Assembly: GCA_947481115.1 (NCBI GenBank) | Contig: CANKEI010000008.1 | Location: 1-24,107, forward strand | Direction: 5' to 3' | Length of the DNA: 24,107 nt | From: a bacterium | GTDB lineage: Bacteria; Babelota; Babeliae; Babelales; JABDEC01 | Shown here: in pieces, positions 15,596-22,974 of the stretch | How the letters are laid out: each line of letters begins with the position of its first letter | Position numbering within the stretch: position 1 is the stretch's first letter | Notes under the pieces: generated by a model | What the model was told of the DNA's origin: nothing | Database searches by the model: none | What the model saw: the letters and a program-made list of their open reading frames with translations, nothing else | Translations under genes and position numbers: made by a program

Positions 15596-16909
15596 ATGGC
15601 AGAAATTATTATTTTAGGGGCTGGATTAACTGGCTTATCAGCAGCTTATCATTTAGAACAATTGGGCAAACAAGATTATCAAATTTTTGAACGTGATAGC
15701 ACAATTGGGGGCTTGTGTCGTACAGTGCAACAAGATGGCTTTACTTTTGATTATACCGGCCATTTATTACACTTGAATAACCCCTATTTTCAAGATTTAA
15801 TTTATAATTTATTGGCCCCAGAAAATTTTAATACTATTACCAGACGCGCCTATATTTATTCGCAAAATACTTATACTAAATACCCCTATCAGGTAAATCT
15901 TTTTGGGCTACCAGCAGAGACGATTACTGCTTGCATTCAAGGCTATCTCGAACGACCAAAGCTTAAAAATACTAAGAATTTTTACCAATGGGCCCACAAA
16001 AATTTTGGCGCTGGCATCACTAAATATTTTCTAGCACCATATCAAAATAAGATTTTTGCCTATGACATTCGTAAAGTTAGTGATTCTTGGACCGGTAGAT
16101 TTGTACCCCAAACTTCGCTTAGTGCGATGATCAATGGGGCCATATCAGATCAACCAGAAATTACACAGCAAATTGGTTATAATGCTAACTTTATTTATCC
16201 CAAATCTGGTGGAATATTTAGCTGGGTCGAACAATTGGGCCAGCGCATTAAACAACCCATTCAAACCAATCATAGCGCCAAAACAATCGATCTTAAAAAT
16301 AAAATTATCACATTTACTAATGGGCGCACTGAGAAATTTAAAACTTTAATTTCGACTATTCCGCTGGATTATTTATTAAAAAACTTAGTTGAGCCTAGTC
16401 ATTCTAATTTAAAAATTTTAGCACCAAAATTAATTTGCAATTCTGTGACTAACTTTAATTTAGGTGTTAATCGACCAGATCTGTCTAATAAACACTGGGT
16501 CTACTTTCCTGAACCTGAATATAAATTTTATCGCTTAGGCTTCCCGCATAATTTCACTAACGAAGCAGCCCCAGCTAATTGCAGTTCACTTTATGGCGAA
16601 TTTTCCCATGTTAAAAAAAGTCCAGCTTATGTACAAGCGAGCTTAAAAACTTCGCTTAAGCAAGTGAAACAGTTATTAAATATTTCAGAACACGAGATTT
16701 TAACTGAAAAAATTATTGATATAAAACATGCTTATGTAATTTATAACCAATGGCGTGATCATAATTTACCTAAAATTCTGCAAACTCTAGCTGATCAAAA
16801 ATTATATAGCTGTGGTCGTTATGGTGCCTGGAAATATTCTAGTATGCAAGAAGCAATTTTAGATGGCAAAGCTGTCGCAGAAAATATTATTTACGCAGAT
16901 TCTCGTTAA
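15596..16909 (+). CDS. FAD-dependent amine oxidase / UDP-galactopyranose mutase-like enzyme
   Basis: 437 residues. The fold starts at once with the dinucleotide-binding motif IIILGAGLTGLSAAYHLE (G8, G10, G13), with no signal peptide, so it is cytosolic. The flavin-family second motif is IGGLCRTVQQDGFTFDYTGH (42-61), and the C-terminal FAD-contact segment is CGRYGAWKYSSMQEAILDG. This pattern belongs to the protoporphyrinogen-oxidase/amine-oxidase superfamily, including UDP-galactopyranose-mutase-like proteins often found in polysaccharide loci. The exact reaction cannot be read from sequence. It is two bases downstream of the TonB-like gene and so probably translationally coupled. An ORF at 16134-16349 in another frame is a shadow. 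Confidence 0.8.
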   Translation: MAEIIILGAGLTGLSAAYHLEQLGKQDYQIFERDSTIGGLCRTVQQDGFTFDYTGHLLHLNNPYFQDLIYNLLAPENFNTITRRAYIYSQNTYTKYPYQVNLFGLPAETITACIQGYLERPKLKNTKNFYQWAHKNFGAGITKYFLAPYQNKIFAYDIRKVSDSWTGRFVPQTSLSAMINGAISDQPEITQQIGYNANFIYPKSGGIFSWVEQLGQRIKQPIQTNHSAKTIDLKNKIITFTNGRTEKFKTLISTIPLDYLLKNLVEPSHSNLKILAPKLICNSVTNFNLGVNRPDLSNKHWVYFPEPEYKFYRLGFPHNFTNEAAPANCSSLYGEFSHVKKSPAYVQASLKTSLKQVKQLLNISEHEILTEKIIDIKHAYVIYNQWRDHNLPKILQTLADQKLYSCGRYGAWKYSSMQEAILDGKAVAENIIYADSR

Positions 16910-17002
16910 TTAACTTAGTAAAATTTTATATAGCACTTATTTGTAATGCACGCGAGCTTATTGAAACTACTGATCCTGATACCATTTAGTACACAAAAAG
17001 AA

Positions 17003-17029
17003 TTCGTATAGACTAGTAAATTATACGAA
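17003..17029 (+). promoter_or_regulatory. Hairpin overlapping the IS3-type orfA ribosome site
   Basis: TTCGTATA (17003-17010) and TATACGAA (17022-17029) are perfect inverted arms around 11 bases. The ribosome site AAGGA (17028-17032) of orfA overlaps the right arm, so folding would hinder translation. The arms coincide with the inner arms of loxP, but the spacer is 11 instead of 8 bases. Confidence 0.45.
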
Positions 17030-17041
17030 GGATTAAATAAT

Positions 17042-17485
17042 ATGAAAATACCATCAAGAACATATGATAAAGAATTCAAGATCAATGCCGTCAAGCTTTA
17101 TAAAGAAGGCAACAAGGGATTAGAAGTGGTCGCTAAGGACTTGGGCATACCAATGTCCACTTTGTATGCTTGGGTTAAGATTTTTGAGGGTGGGGGCGCC
17201 GAGGAATTTTCTGGATCGGGCAACATTAAGCCTTCCAATACAGAGTTGTACAAACTCAAGCGAGAATTAGCAGATGTTAAAATACAAAAATCACAAGGCG
17301 CCAACTACCCCTTTTCAATGGCAAACTGGACACGTCAATACCATGTCAGGATCATAGCTGAGCGATTTATTTCCATATTTGGATTTGACCAAACATGCAT
17401 AAAATCACATCCTATGTATAAAAGCTTTTTATCATTTGGAAGTATTAGTCATCAGGCTTTTTCTAAAACTATGGCTGTTTTTTAG
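17042..17485 (+). pseudogene. IS3-family orfA (HTH transposase subunit), truncated and fused to unrelated sequence
   Basis: Codons 1-80 are a standard IS3-type OrfA: the HTH_Tnp_1 pattern YDKEFKINAVKLYKEGNKGL, VAKDLGIPMSTLYAWVK and then NTELYKLKRELADVK. In intact elements this last segment continues into a leucine zipper (roughly MERDILKKA). Here it changes at about 17282 into unrelated sequence (IQKSQGANYPFSMANWT and on to 17485). No orfB with a DDE domain follows in any frame. The ATG at 17042 has AAGGA nine bases upstream. It is therefore a broken element, probably cut by recombination near 17282; whether the remaining DNA-binding domain is made is unknown. Confidence 0.75.
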
Positions 17486-17510
17486 ATTTAAAGCTTTTAT
17501 ACTCGCAACA

Positions 17511-17533
17511 TCCCTCGACTACGCTCGGGACGA
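17511..17533. repeat. Palindromic repeat copy C
   Basis: TCCCTCGACTACGCTCGGGA (17511-17530) is the exact reverse complement of the core at 11412-11431. It is followed by a short G/C-rich inverted repeat (GGCGACGCC near 17552) and a T7 run, in the scar between two broken mobile elements. Confidence 0.75.
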
Positions 17534-17640
17534 CTGTGTCCGGCATAGCCTCTGGCGACGCCTGGAGCGAGAAAAAACTATCTTTTTTTGACTAAAGTGA
17601 TTTTTAAAGAGATTATTTTAAAAATTGTTCATAGTATTGA

Positions 17641-17780
17641 TTAGTAACGGATAAATTATTTTGGTGTTGATAAAAGACATAGCGCTCTCCTTGTTTGTCC
17701 TTTAGAAGTCAAACTAAGAGAGCGCTTTTTTATTTAAAAGTCAAATCAGATCGAATCTTTCAGCTGTTTGCGAGAGTCCT
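17641..17780 (-). mobile_element. 140-bp end fragment of the IS4-like element
   Basis: Positions 17641-17780 match 2793-2932 over the full 140 bases with a single difference seen (GACAT here, GACAC there). It contains the first codons of the transposase, the start-site hairpin and the terminal repeat, but nothing further inside. Its outer end joins the 3' end of the glycosyltransferase gene and supplies that gene's last 12 codons and stop. The near identity implies recent activity of the element. Confidence 0.9.
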
Positions 17781-18661
17781 ATCTTTTTACTATCTAAATT
17801 AAATTGTACTGCAGTTACGAAATTACTCTTGCCACTCCAATTGTCATTTGTCGTAGTAATTGTCGTCCAGTGTGGTAATGGGTTATGCCAAAAAGGCAAA
17901 TAGTAAATAATTCCCTCTGACAACAAAGCCGCAGCGTAACTAAAAGAACTCGGACTCGTAACCAAGGCATCTGCTAATACCATCGGGATAAATGTGTCTT
18001 CAATGGTATCATTGAGATGTAAAATTATATCTGGAGCATTAAAACACACAAAATCTTGCTGTTTACCTTGAGAATAAATATGAAAAAGTGGCTGCCGAGT
18101 TTGATAACACACCCTTAGTTGTTGAATTATTTTTAAAAAAAGTTTGTCAGGTAAATCCGTACCTGACAAGCGGTTATCCTCTTGATTACTTCTTCTAATG
18201 TGAATAGCAATATTTAAATTTTTCGTATTGAAATAGCGTGAAATGTCCTTATTTGCCCGAAAAACTTGCTTGATTTTTTTTAAAGCAGCACTGTCAGCAC
18301 AACGTTGCGAATTCTGGTCCACAAATAATTTAGATAGGCAATGATCCATTAGCAAATACTTTTTGATATTATTTGCTATATCTGCGATTGGAAAAGAGCC
18401 GATAAAATTGATCAATTGTTCTTTTTTAGCAATAAATTCTGGGTCGCGATCATAATTGTGTTCCATGATTCGAAATGGCGTGTAAGCAAACTGTTTTTGG
18501 TGTAGATCAGCGTAGATAACAGTAGATATTAATCCCTGAAATTGTGAACCGAAACCATCACTTTGCCCATTATTAGTTATAAAAATCTCCGCATTTGCTG
18601 CGATAACCCAAAAATTAAGCCATCCGATGATAACGCATATTTTATCAATTCGCTTTAGCAC
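17741..18661 (-). CDS. Exported fucosyltransferase-like glycosyltransferase (3' end supplied by IS)
   Basis: 306 residues from GTG at 18661, chosen because GAGGG lies upstream and because this start gives a proper signal peptide (MLKRIDKICVIIGWLNFWVI, cleavage after ANA). A longer frame from 18715 would overlap the divergent promoter. The mature part resembles GDP-fucose-type transferases (GT11/GT23-like). It has the N-terminal segment DGFGSQFQGLISTVIYA, the nucleotide-binding HIRRSN at 154-159 (like the HxRR of fucosyltransferases), and the C-terminal block VLADALVTSPSSFSYAAALL with the Ser/Ala pattern that contacts the donor. The assignment to fucosyltransferases is by motif only. The last 12 residues and stop come from the IS fragment, so the natural C-terminus is lost; the core motifs are intact. 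It is the first of six glycan-enzyme genes. Confidence 0.65.
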   Translation of the reverse strand: MLKRIDKICVIIGWLNFWVIAANAEIFITNNGQSDGFGSQFQGLISTVIYADLHQKQFAYTPFRIMEHNYDRDPEFIAKKEQLINFIGSFPIADIANNIKKYLLMDHCLSKLFVDQNSQRCADSAALKKIKQVFRANKDISRYFNTKNLNIAIHIRRSNQEDNRLSGTDLPDKLFLKIIQQLRVCYQTRQPLFHIYSQGKQQDFVCFNAPDIILHLNDTIEDTFIPMVLADALVTSPSSFSYAAALLSEGIIYYLPFWHNPLPHWTTITTTNDNWSGKSNFVTAVQFNLDSKKIGLSQTAERFDLI

Positions 18662-18708
18662 ACCACTATCCCTCGTAATTTTCCAACATGCTTCATGATT
18701 ACCAAATT

Positions 18709-18738
18709 TTGGCATTGTTTAGATTCCACTGCTATGAT
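18709..18738 (+). promoter_or_regulatory. Promoter of the methyltransferase pair
   Basis: TTGGCA (18709-18714) and the extended -10 TGCTATGAT (18730-18738) are 18 bases apart. Transcription would start near 18746 and give a leader of about 65 bases before the ATG at 18812. It lies between the divergent glycosyltransferase and FkbM genes. Confidence 0.6.
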
Positions 18739-18811
18739 AGTATGATGCGTGGGATAGATTAAATATCTGTTGTGATTTCAGCAGATTAGTATTTTAAAAA
18801 AGGCGGAAATT

Positions 18812-19684
18812 ATGTTTTTCTTAAAGCATCTAAATAATTTTATTATTGGCTTGAAGCTAGTTTTAATTGGATCAATGCTAGTTTTAAACGGTTCAATTAA
18901 TAGTATGCAGCCTGCCTTAAATACCCTTTTAAAACCAATCATTCTTTTAGATACTAAAACCGGCAAGTTAATCATTCCAGCCTGTTTTAAGCATGTCAAA
19001 TTAGACATTGGTCTATCTTACAATGCTCCCATGTCGCAGCAATGGCTTTCACATGAACAAGATCTGTTAGTGTTTGGATTTGAGCCCAATCCAGCCGCGG
19101 TAGATTTAATTTTGCAGGGCGCTCAAAAGAAGGAACCTCAGCACGGTGATCCGCTTGACCCTAAATTTATTGGTAAAAATTTTTTTTTGATTCCTTGTGC
19201 ACTAGGATTAACTGGTAATTGCATGGCTAAATTTTATGTTACGTCTGATGATTGTGGCTGCTCTTCATTATATGAGCCTAAAGGTTTTGGTATCGAAAGA
19301 GTTATCGATGTGCCGGTTTTTACATTGGCTGATTTCTTTGCCATATTTCCATTTAATACGCACCCCGTCATTGACTATATCAAAGTTGATGCGCAAGGGT
19401 CAGATTTAGACATCATTAAAAGTGCTAAGCATTATCTTAAGGAACATGTGATTTACATAACCATTGAGGCTGAAAATGAACTATATGCACAGACGAATAA
19501 TTCAGTAAGTGCTATTAATAAATATATGCGCGAAATTGGCTTTGTGCCCATCCAGGAGATTAGTCAATATATGGATGGTTTTGAACCACTTAAAACATCT
19601 TCGACATGTGATCCTACCTACTTTAATCCAAAATTTTCTGCTTACATTAAAGACCATCCGGTGCAGATCTACCAACGAGGTTAA
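18812..19684 (+). CDS. FkbM-family methyltransferase with N-terminal signal/anchor
   Basis: 290 residues. A basic and hydrophobic N-terminus (FIIGLKLVLIGSMLVLNGSI, about 10-29) looks like a signal peptide or anchor. The FkbM methyltransferase core follows: LDIGLSYNAP (64-73, cofactor loop), FGFEPNP (88-94), PCALGLTG, the FYVTSDDCGCSSLYEP block (141-156) and DYIKVDAQGSDLDIIKSA (188-205), the typical family block. These enzymes O-methylate sugars, glycolipids or antibiotics using S-adenosylmethionine, normally in the cytosol. The start is supported by AAGGCGGAA before the ATG. It lies 57 bases ahead of a second methyltransferase in the same orientation, probably in one transcript. Confidence 0.85.
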   Translation: MFFLKHLNNFIIGLKLVLIGSMLVLNGSINSMQPALNTLLKPIILLDTKTGKLIIPACFKHVKLDIGLSYNAPMSQQWLSHEQDLLVFGFEPNPAAVDLILQGAQKKEPQHGDPLDPKFIGKNFFLIPCALGLTGNCMAKFYVTSDDCGCSSLYEPKGFGIERVIDVPVFTLADFFAIFPFNTHPVIDYIKVDAQGSDLDIIKSAKHYLKEHVIYITIEAENELYAQTNNSVSAINKYMREIGFVPIQEISQYMDGFEPLKTSSTCDPTYFNPKFSAYIKDHPVQIYQRG

Positions 19685-19741
19685 AAGTGTGGGATTAAAA
19701 TTATACAGAGAGTATTAAACTAAAGAGGGAGTATTGAATTC

Positions 19742-20620
19742 ATGAAAATACTACGATGTTTACTAATGTTATTTTTAATAAATCCAATATTTGGGCGCGA
19801 TTTTTCCACTGTATCGATTGAAAAAGTAGCACGATTTTGGGATAAACGCCCTTGTAATATTCGGCACTCTAATCAACCAATCGGCACACGCGCTTACTTT
19901 GATGAAGTAGAGCAGCGTAAATATTTTGTTGAACCACACATTAAACAATTTGCTGAATTCGAAACATGGCGCGGTAAACGCGTCTTAGAAATTGGTTGCG
20001 GTATGGGTACCGAAGCAGTCAATTTTGCTAGGGCAGGAGCCATATTAACTGTGATAGAATTATCTCCTGAAAGTTTGGAATTAACTAAAAAACGGTTTGC
20101 TATCTACGGCTTGACCGCCAATTTTATTCTAGGTAATGCCGAAGAGTTGGATAAATTTTTACCGGAAGTAGAGTATTTTGATTTAATTTGGTCATTTGGC
20201 GTGATTCATCACTCACCCAATCCGGAGACAATCTTAAATAAGTGTAAGAGTCTCTTGAAGCAAAATGGCGAATTACGTATGATGGTCTACGCTAAACTCA
20301 GTTATAAACTCTTCTATTTAATGCATGAAACCGGTGTTTGGGATTTCAATGCGGTTGATGATTTACTCGCTGGTTATTCTGAAGCCCAAACTGGATGTCC
20401 GATTACTTATTCTTATACGCTCGAAGAAGCGCAAAAATTATTCGCGGAATTTAAGATTTTAAACATTTTCAAAACTCATATTTTCCCTTGGAATATTGAA
20501 AAATATATTGCGCATCAGTACGAGAAAGAAGCTTGCTTTAAACAGATCTCGCCAGAATTATTTAAACAACTAGAAGCTGAATTAGGCTGGCATTTGTTGA
20601 TTAGAGCCCAGAAGATCTAA
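19742..20620 (+). CDS. Class I SAM methyltransferase with N-terminal signal peptide
   Basis: 292 residues. The short hydrophobic leader MKILRCLLMLFLINPIFG precedes an otherwise ordinary methyltransferase. There is a conserved pre-domain (VARFWDKRPCNIRHSNQPIG and EQRKYFVEPHI), motif I VLEIGCGMGTE (81-91), an acidic ribose contact near IELS, and the motif IV/post-motif region FDLIWSFGVIHHSPNPETIL. The pre-domain motif is found in methyltransferases often encoded in polysaccharide loci; the substrate is unknown. GAGGGAG lies about ten bases before the ATG. It converges with the dehydrogenase gene, whose stop begins two bases after this one ends, leaving no room for a separate terminator. Confidence 0.82.
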   Translation: MKILRCLLMLFLINPIFGRDFSTVSIEKVARFWDKRPCNIRHSNQPIGTRAYFDEVEQRKYFVEPHIKQFAEFETWRGKRVLEIGCGMGTEAVNFARAGAILTVIELSPESLELTKKRFAIYGLTANFILGNAEELDKFLPEVEYFDLIWSFGVIHHSPNPETILNKCKSLLKQNGELRMMVYAKLSYKLFYLMHETGVWDFNAVDDLLAGYSEAQTGCPITYSYTLEEAQKLFAEFKILNIFKTHIFPWNIEKYIAHQYEKEACFKQISPELFKQLEAELGWHLLIRAQKI

Positions 20621-20621
20621 T

Positions 20622-21809
20622 TCAATTTGCAACATACTTAAATAAATTGCCATATTTCTGTTGTACCTCGGTAATTACAGCTGCGCGATCACGAATAGTA
20701 ACACTATATCCGCGTTTAGCTAAAATTTCGGCTACGGCCAGTTTCTGGGACTCTTCAATAATAATCACTGGACAATTGTCTTTATAATTTACATCTTCAA
20801 AGATGTAGTTATCCAAGTTGCTTTTAATTAATTGATCAGCCATGTATTGGGCATGTAATTTGTTGGTATGATCGGTGGCTATTGAAATTAACGGCTCAAT
20901 TCCTAATTGTTTGGCATAAGCACCTAGAGCGCGGTTATCACGTGGAAAGCATGGCCCACCAAAGCCATAGCCTGGCAATAAATATTTGACGCCAACACGT
21001 GTGTCAGCCCCGACTGCTTTCAAAATAGCGTATTTGTCAGCATCAGGCGTCTGATCGGCAATTTCACCAATCATATTTGCATACGAAATTTTAGCAGTCA
21101 CAAAACAGTTTACGGATAACTTTGTGATCTCTGCGCTAGCTGGGCTCATACGTGTGATTATGGGGGTATTGAGACAAGTTTTACGGTAAATTGCTTCTAG
21201 CCGATCGCCTACTGTTTTAGAGCCCTCGCCAATTAAAATCATATCTGGTCGCTGAAAATTGCTGATAATGCTGCCCTGGGCGATAAACTCTGGGTTGTAG
21301 CTAATTGAGCAATTTTCACAGTCTTTTAATAATAGACTGGCTATGTTACGAATATAGCCGGGAAAAACGGTGCAACAGATTACAATGTGTTTATTTTTAA
21401 GTTGGCGTTGATTAATATTGGACAGTAAGCGACCTAAGCGTGAGTGATCATAAGCTTCATACGCACCCGATGGTGTGTCAACGACAATAAAATAAAGGTC
21501 TGAAAAATTTAGCGCTGCATCTAAATCAGTCGTAGCTTTAAAATTAGTGCTATTTTGTAGATATTCTTCTGTGAAGGGTTCATTGGTCTTCAAGATTTTA
21601 TTATTTATAGCAGAAACGTAAGTTGGCAATAAGTCGACGCCTAGAACATTATAGCCTGCTTTTTCAAAACATAGGGCAGTGCACAGACCAAGTCGCCCGA
21701 TACCAATCACCGTAATATTATTATTAGAAAATAGCCCAACAAAATTTAACAACCCTGCTATCAATAAACTTAAGCTCATATAGCGAGCCATTAAAAAACG
21801 TTTTTGCAT
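20622..21809 (-). CDS. UDP-glucose/GDP-mannose dehydrogenase family enzyme with N-terminal signal/anchor
   Basis: 395 residues from ATG at 21809, preferred because GAGGG lies just upstream; TTG at 21824 would add five. Family members normally begin at the Rossmann strand. Here about 30 residues precede it, with a hydrophobic core (MSLSLLIAGLLNFVGLFS, 11-28), then NITVIGIGRLGL (GxGxxG 36-41). The catalytic domain is intact: YNPEFIAQGSIISNFQRPDM, the Lys of AEITKLSVN (about K230) and the active Cys in GYGFGGPCFPRDNRAL (about C287). It oxidises a hexose nucleotide sugar twice with NAD to the uronic acid form. UDP-glucose is the likeliest substrate, but GDP-mannose is possible. It is downstream of the epimerase gene by 78 bases in the same orientation. 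Confidence 0.85.
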   Translation of the reverse strand: MQKRFLMARYMSLSLLIAGLLNFVGLFSNNNITVIGIGRLGLCTALCFEKAGYNVLGVDLLPTYVSAINNKILKTNEPFTEEYLQNSTNFKATTDLDAALNFSDLYFIVVDTPSGAYEAYDHSRLGRLLSNINQRQLKNKHIVICCTVFPGYIRNIASLLLKDCENCSISYNPEFIAQGSIISNFQRPDMILIGEGSKTVGDRLEAIYRKTCLNTPIITRMSPASAEITKLSVNCFVTAKISYANMIGEIADQTPDADKYAILKAVGADTRVGVKYLLPGYGFGGPCFPRDNRALGAYAKQLGIEPLISIATDHTNKLHAQYMADQLIKSNLDNYIFEDVNYKDNCPVIIIEESQKLAVAEILAKRGYSVTIRDRAAVITEVQQKYGNLFKYVAN

Positions 21810-21887
21810 GAAACCCTCACTCAAATTAAAGATTGCTAATTACCATTTACTGAATGTCATTCTCAACCAATCTATCTGCATTCAAGA

Positions 21888-22925
21888 CTACTTGGCTTGT
21901 CGCTTTTGAACTTGTGCGTTAATCCAGGCATAAGTTTGGACTAGGCCATCTTTTAATTTTGTAGATGGTGCCCAGTTTAAAGTTTTTTGAATTAAACTAT
22001 TGTCCGAGTTGCGTCCACGAACTCCCTGTGGCCCTTTAATGTGTGTCAGTGTAATTTGTTTGTCAGCTATTTCAGCAATCATTTGAGCTAAATTATTAAT
22101 CGTGATTATTTCTTCAGATCCGATATTTAAAACTGGCAATTCGGGGCGTGGATCTTCCATCAAACGCCGAATACCATTTAAGCATTCTTCGATATATAAA
22201 AACGAACGCGTTTGTTCGCCATCGCCCCAAATCTCGATGCTTTCACCATTACTAATCATGCTAACTTTACGACACAAAGCGGCCGGAGCCTTCTCTTTGC
22301 CACCGTCCCAAGTGCCTTCAGGGCCAAAAATATTATGAAAACGCGCTATTCGAATTATCATGCCATAATCACGCGCATAAGATTTATACAAACGTTCACT
22401 AAATAACTTTTCCCAACCATATTCAGTATCTGGTGCTGCTGGGTAAGCTGATGCTTCTGCACACATAGGATTATTAGGATCCATTTGATTATACTCTGGG
22501 TAAATACAGGCCGAAGATGAGAAAAATATTTTTTTTACGCCGTAAATGCGTGCGGCTTCTAAGACATTTAAATTAATTAAGCCTGAGTCATGCATAATCT
22601 CAGCGTCATGCGAAGCAATATAGCCCATACCACCCATGTTAGCAGCTAATTGATAAACTTCATCGAAGGAGTTTTCAGCGCGATATTTAACAACTACATT
22701 TGTTTGCACGGTATCTCTTAAGTCTGCTAAAATAAATTCATCTGCAGCTGAAGCTGAAAATTCCGGATATTTAAGATCTACGCCACGCACAAAATAGCCT
22801 TCTGACTTGAGTCGTTTCACCAAGTGACTACCGATAAAACCACCAGCTCCACAGACTAGGGCAGTTTTGGTATTGCTTTGTAGCGGCATCAAAAATAATA
22901 AAAGATATAAAAATTTACATTTCAT
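21888..22925 (-). CDS. GDP-mannose 3,5-epimerase-like enzyme with N-terminal signal peptide
   Basis: 345 residues. The leader KCKFLYLLLFLMPLQS (2-17) stands before the Rossmann start KTALVCGAGGFIGSHLVKRL (20-39). The body closely follows plant and bacterial GDP-mannose 3,5-epimerase. It has AANMGGMGYIASHDAEIM, catalytic Cys140 in SSSACIYPEY, the Y169xxxK173 pair (YGWEK), FHNIFGPEGTWDGGKEKAPA with the second catalytic residue K212, the WGDGEQTRSFLYIEEC block and GVRGRNSDN. The reaction converts GDP-D-mannose to GDP-L-galactose or GDP-L-gulose, by way of NAD-dependent oxidation at C4. The ATG has AAGGAG seven bases upstream. It is flanked by the SGNH gene (upstream, 49 bases) and the dehydrogenase gene (downstream). 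Confidence 0.88.
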   Translation of the reverse strand: MKCKFLYLLLFLMPLQSNTKTALVCGAGGFIGSHLVKRLKSEGYFVRGVDLKYPEFSASAADEFILADLRDTVQTNVVVKYRAENSFDEVYQLAANMGGMGYIASHDAEIMHDSGLINLNVLEAARIYGVKKIFFSSSACIYPEYNQMDPNNPMCAEASAYPAAPDTEYGWEKLFSERLYKSYARDYGMIIRIARFHNIFGPEGTWDGGKEKAPAALCRKVSMISNGESIEIWGDGEQTRSFLYIEECLNGIRRLMEDPRPELPVLNIGSEEIITINNLAQMIAEIADKQITLTHIKGPQGVRGRNSDNSLIQKTLNWAPSTKLKDGLVQTYAWINAQVQKRQAK

Positions 22926-22974
22926 ATACTGTCTCCTTATAATCCCATTTTTTATTTAATATATACCTGCGTCT

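Noticed and set aside
17003..17029. A functional loxP-type recombination site
   Set aside because: Only 8 bp of each arm match and the spacer is 11 bases instead of 8; better explained as a hairpin near the ribosome site.
18662..18715. Longer glycosyltransferase start adding MPKFGNHEACWK...
   Set aside because: It overlaps the divergent promoter's -35 box, lacks a good ribosome site and would bury the signal peptide; GTG at 18661 fits better.
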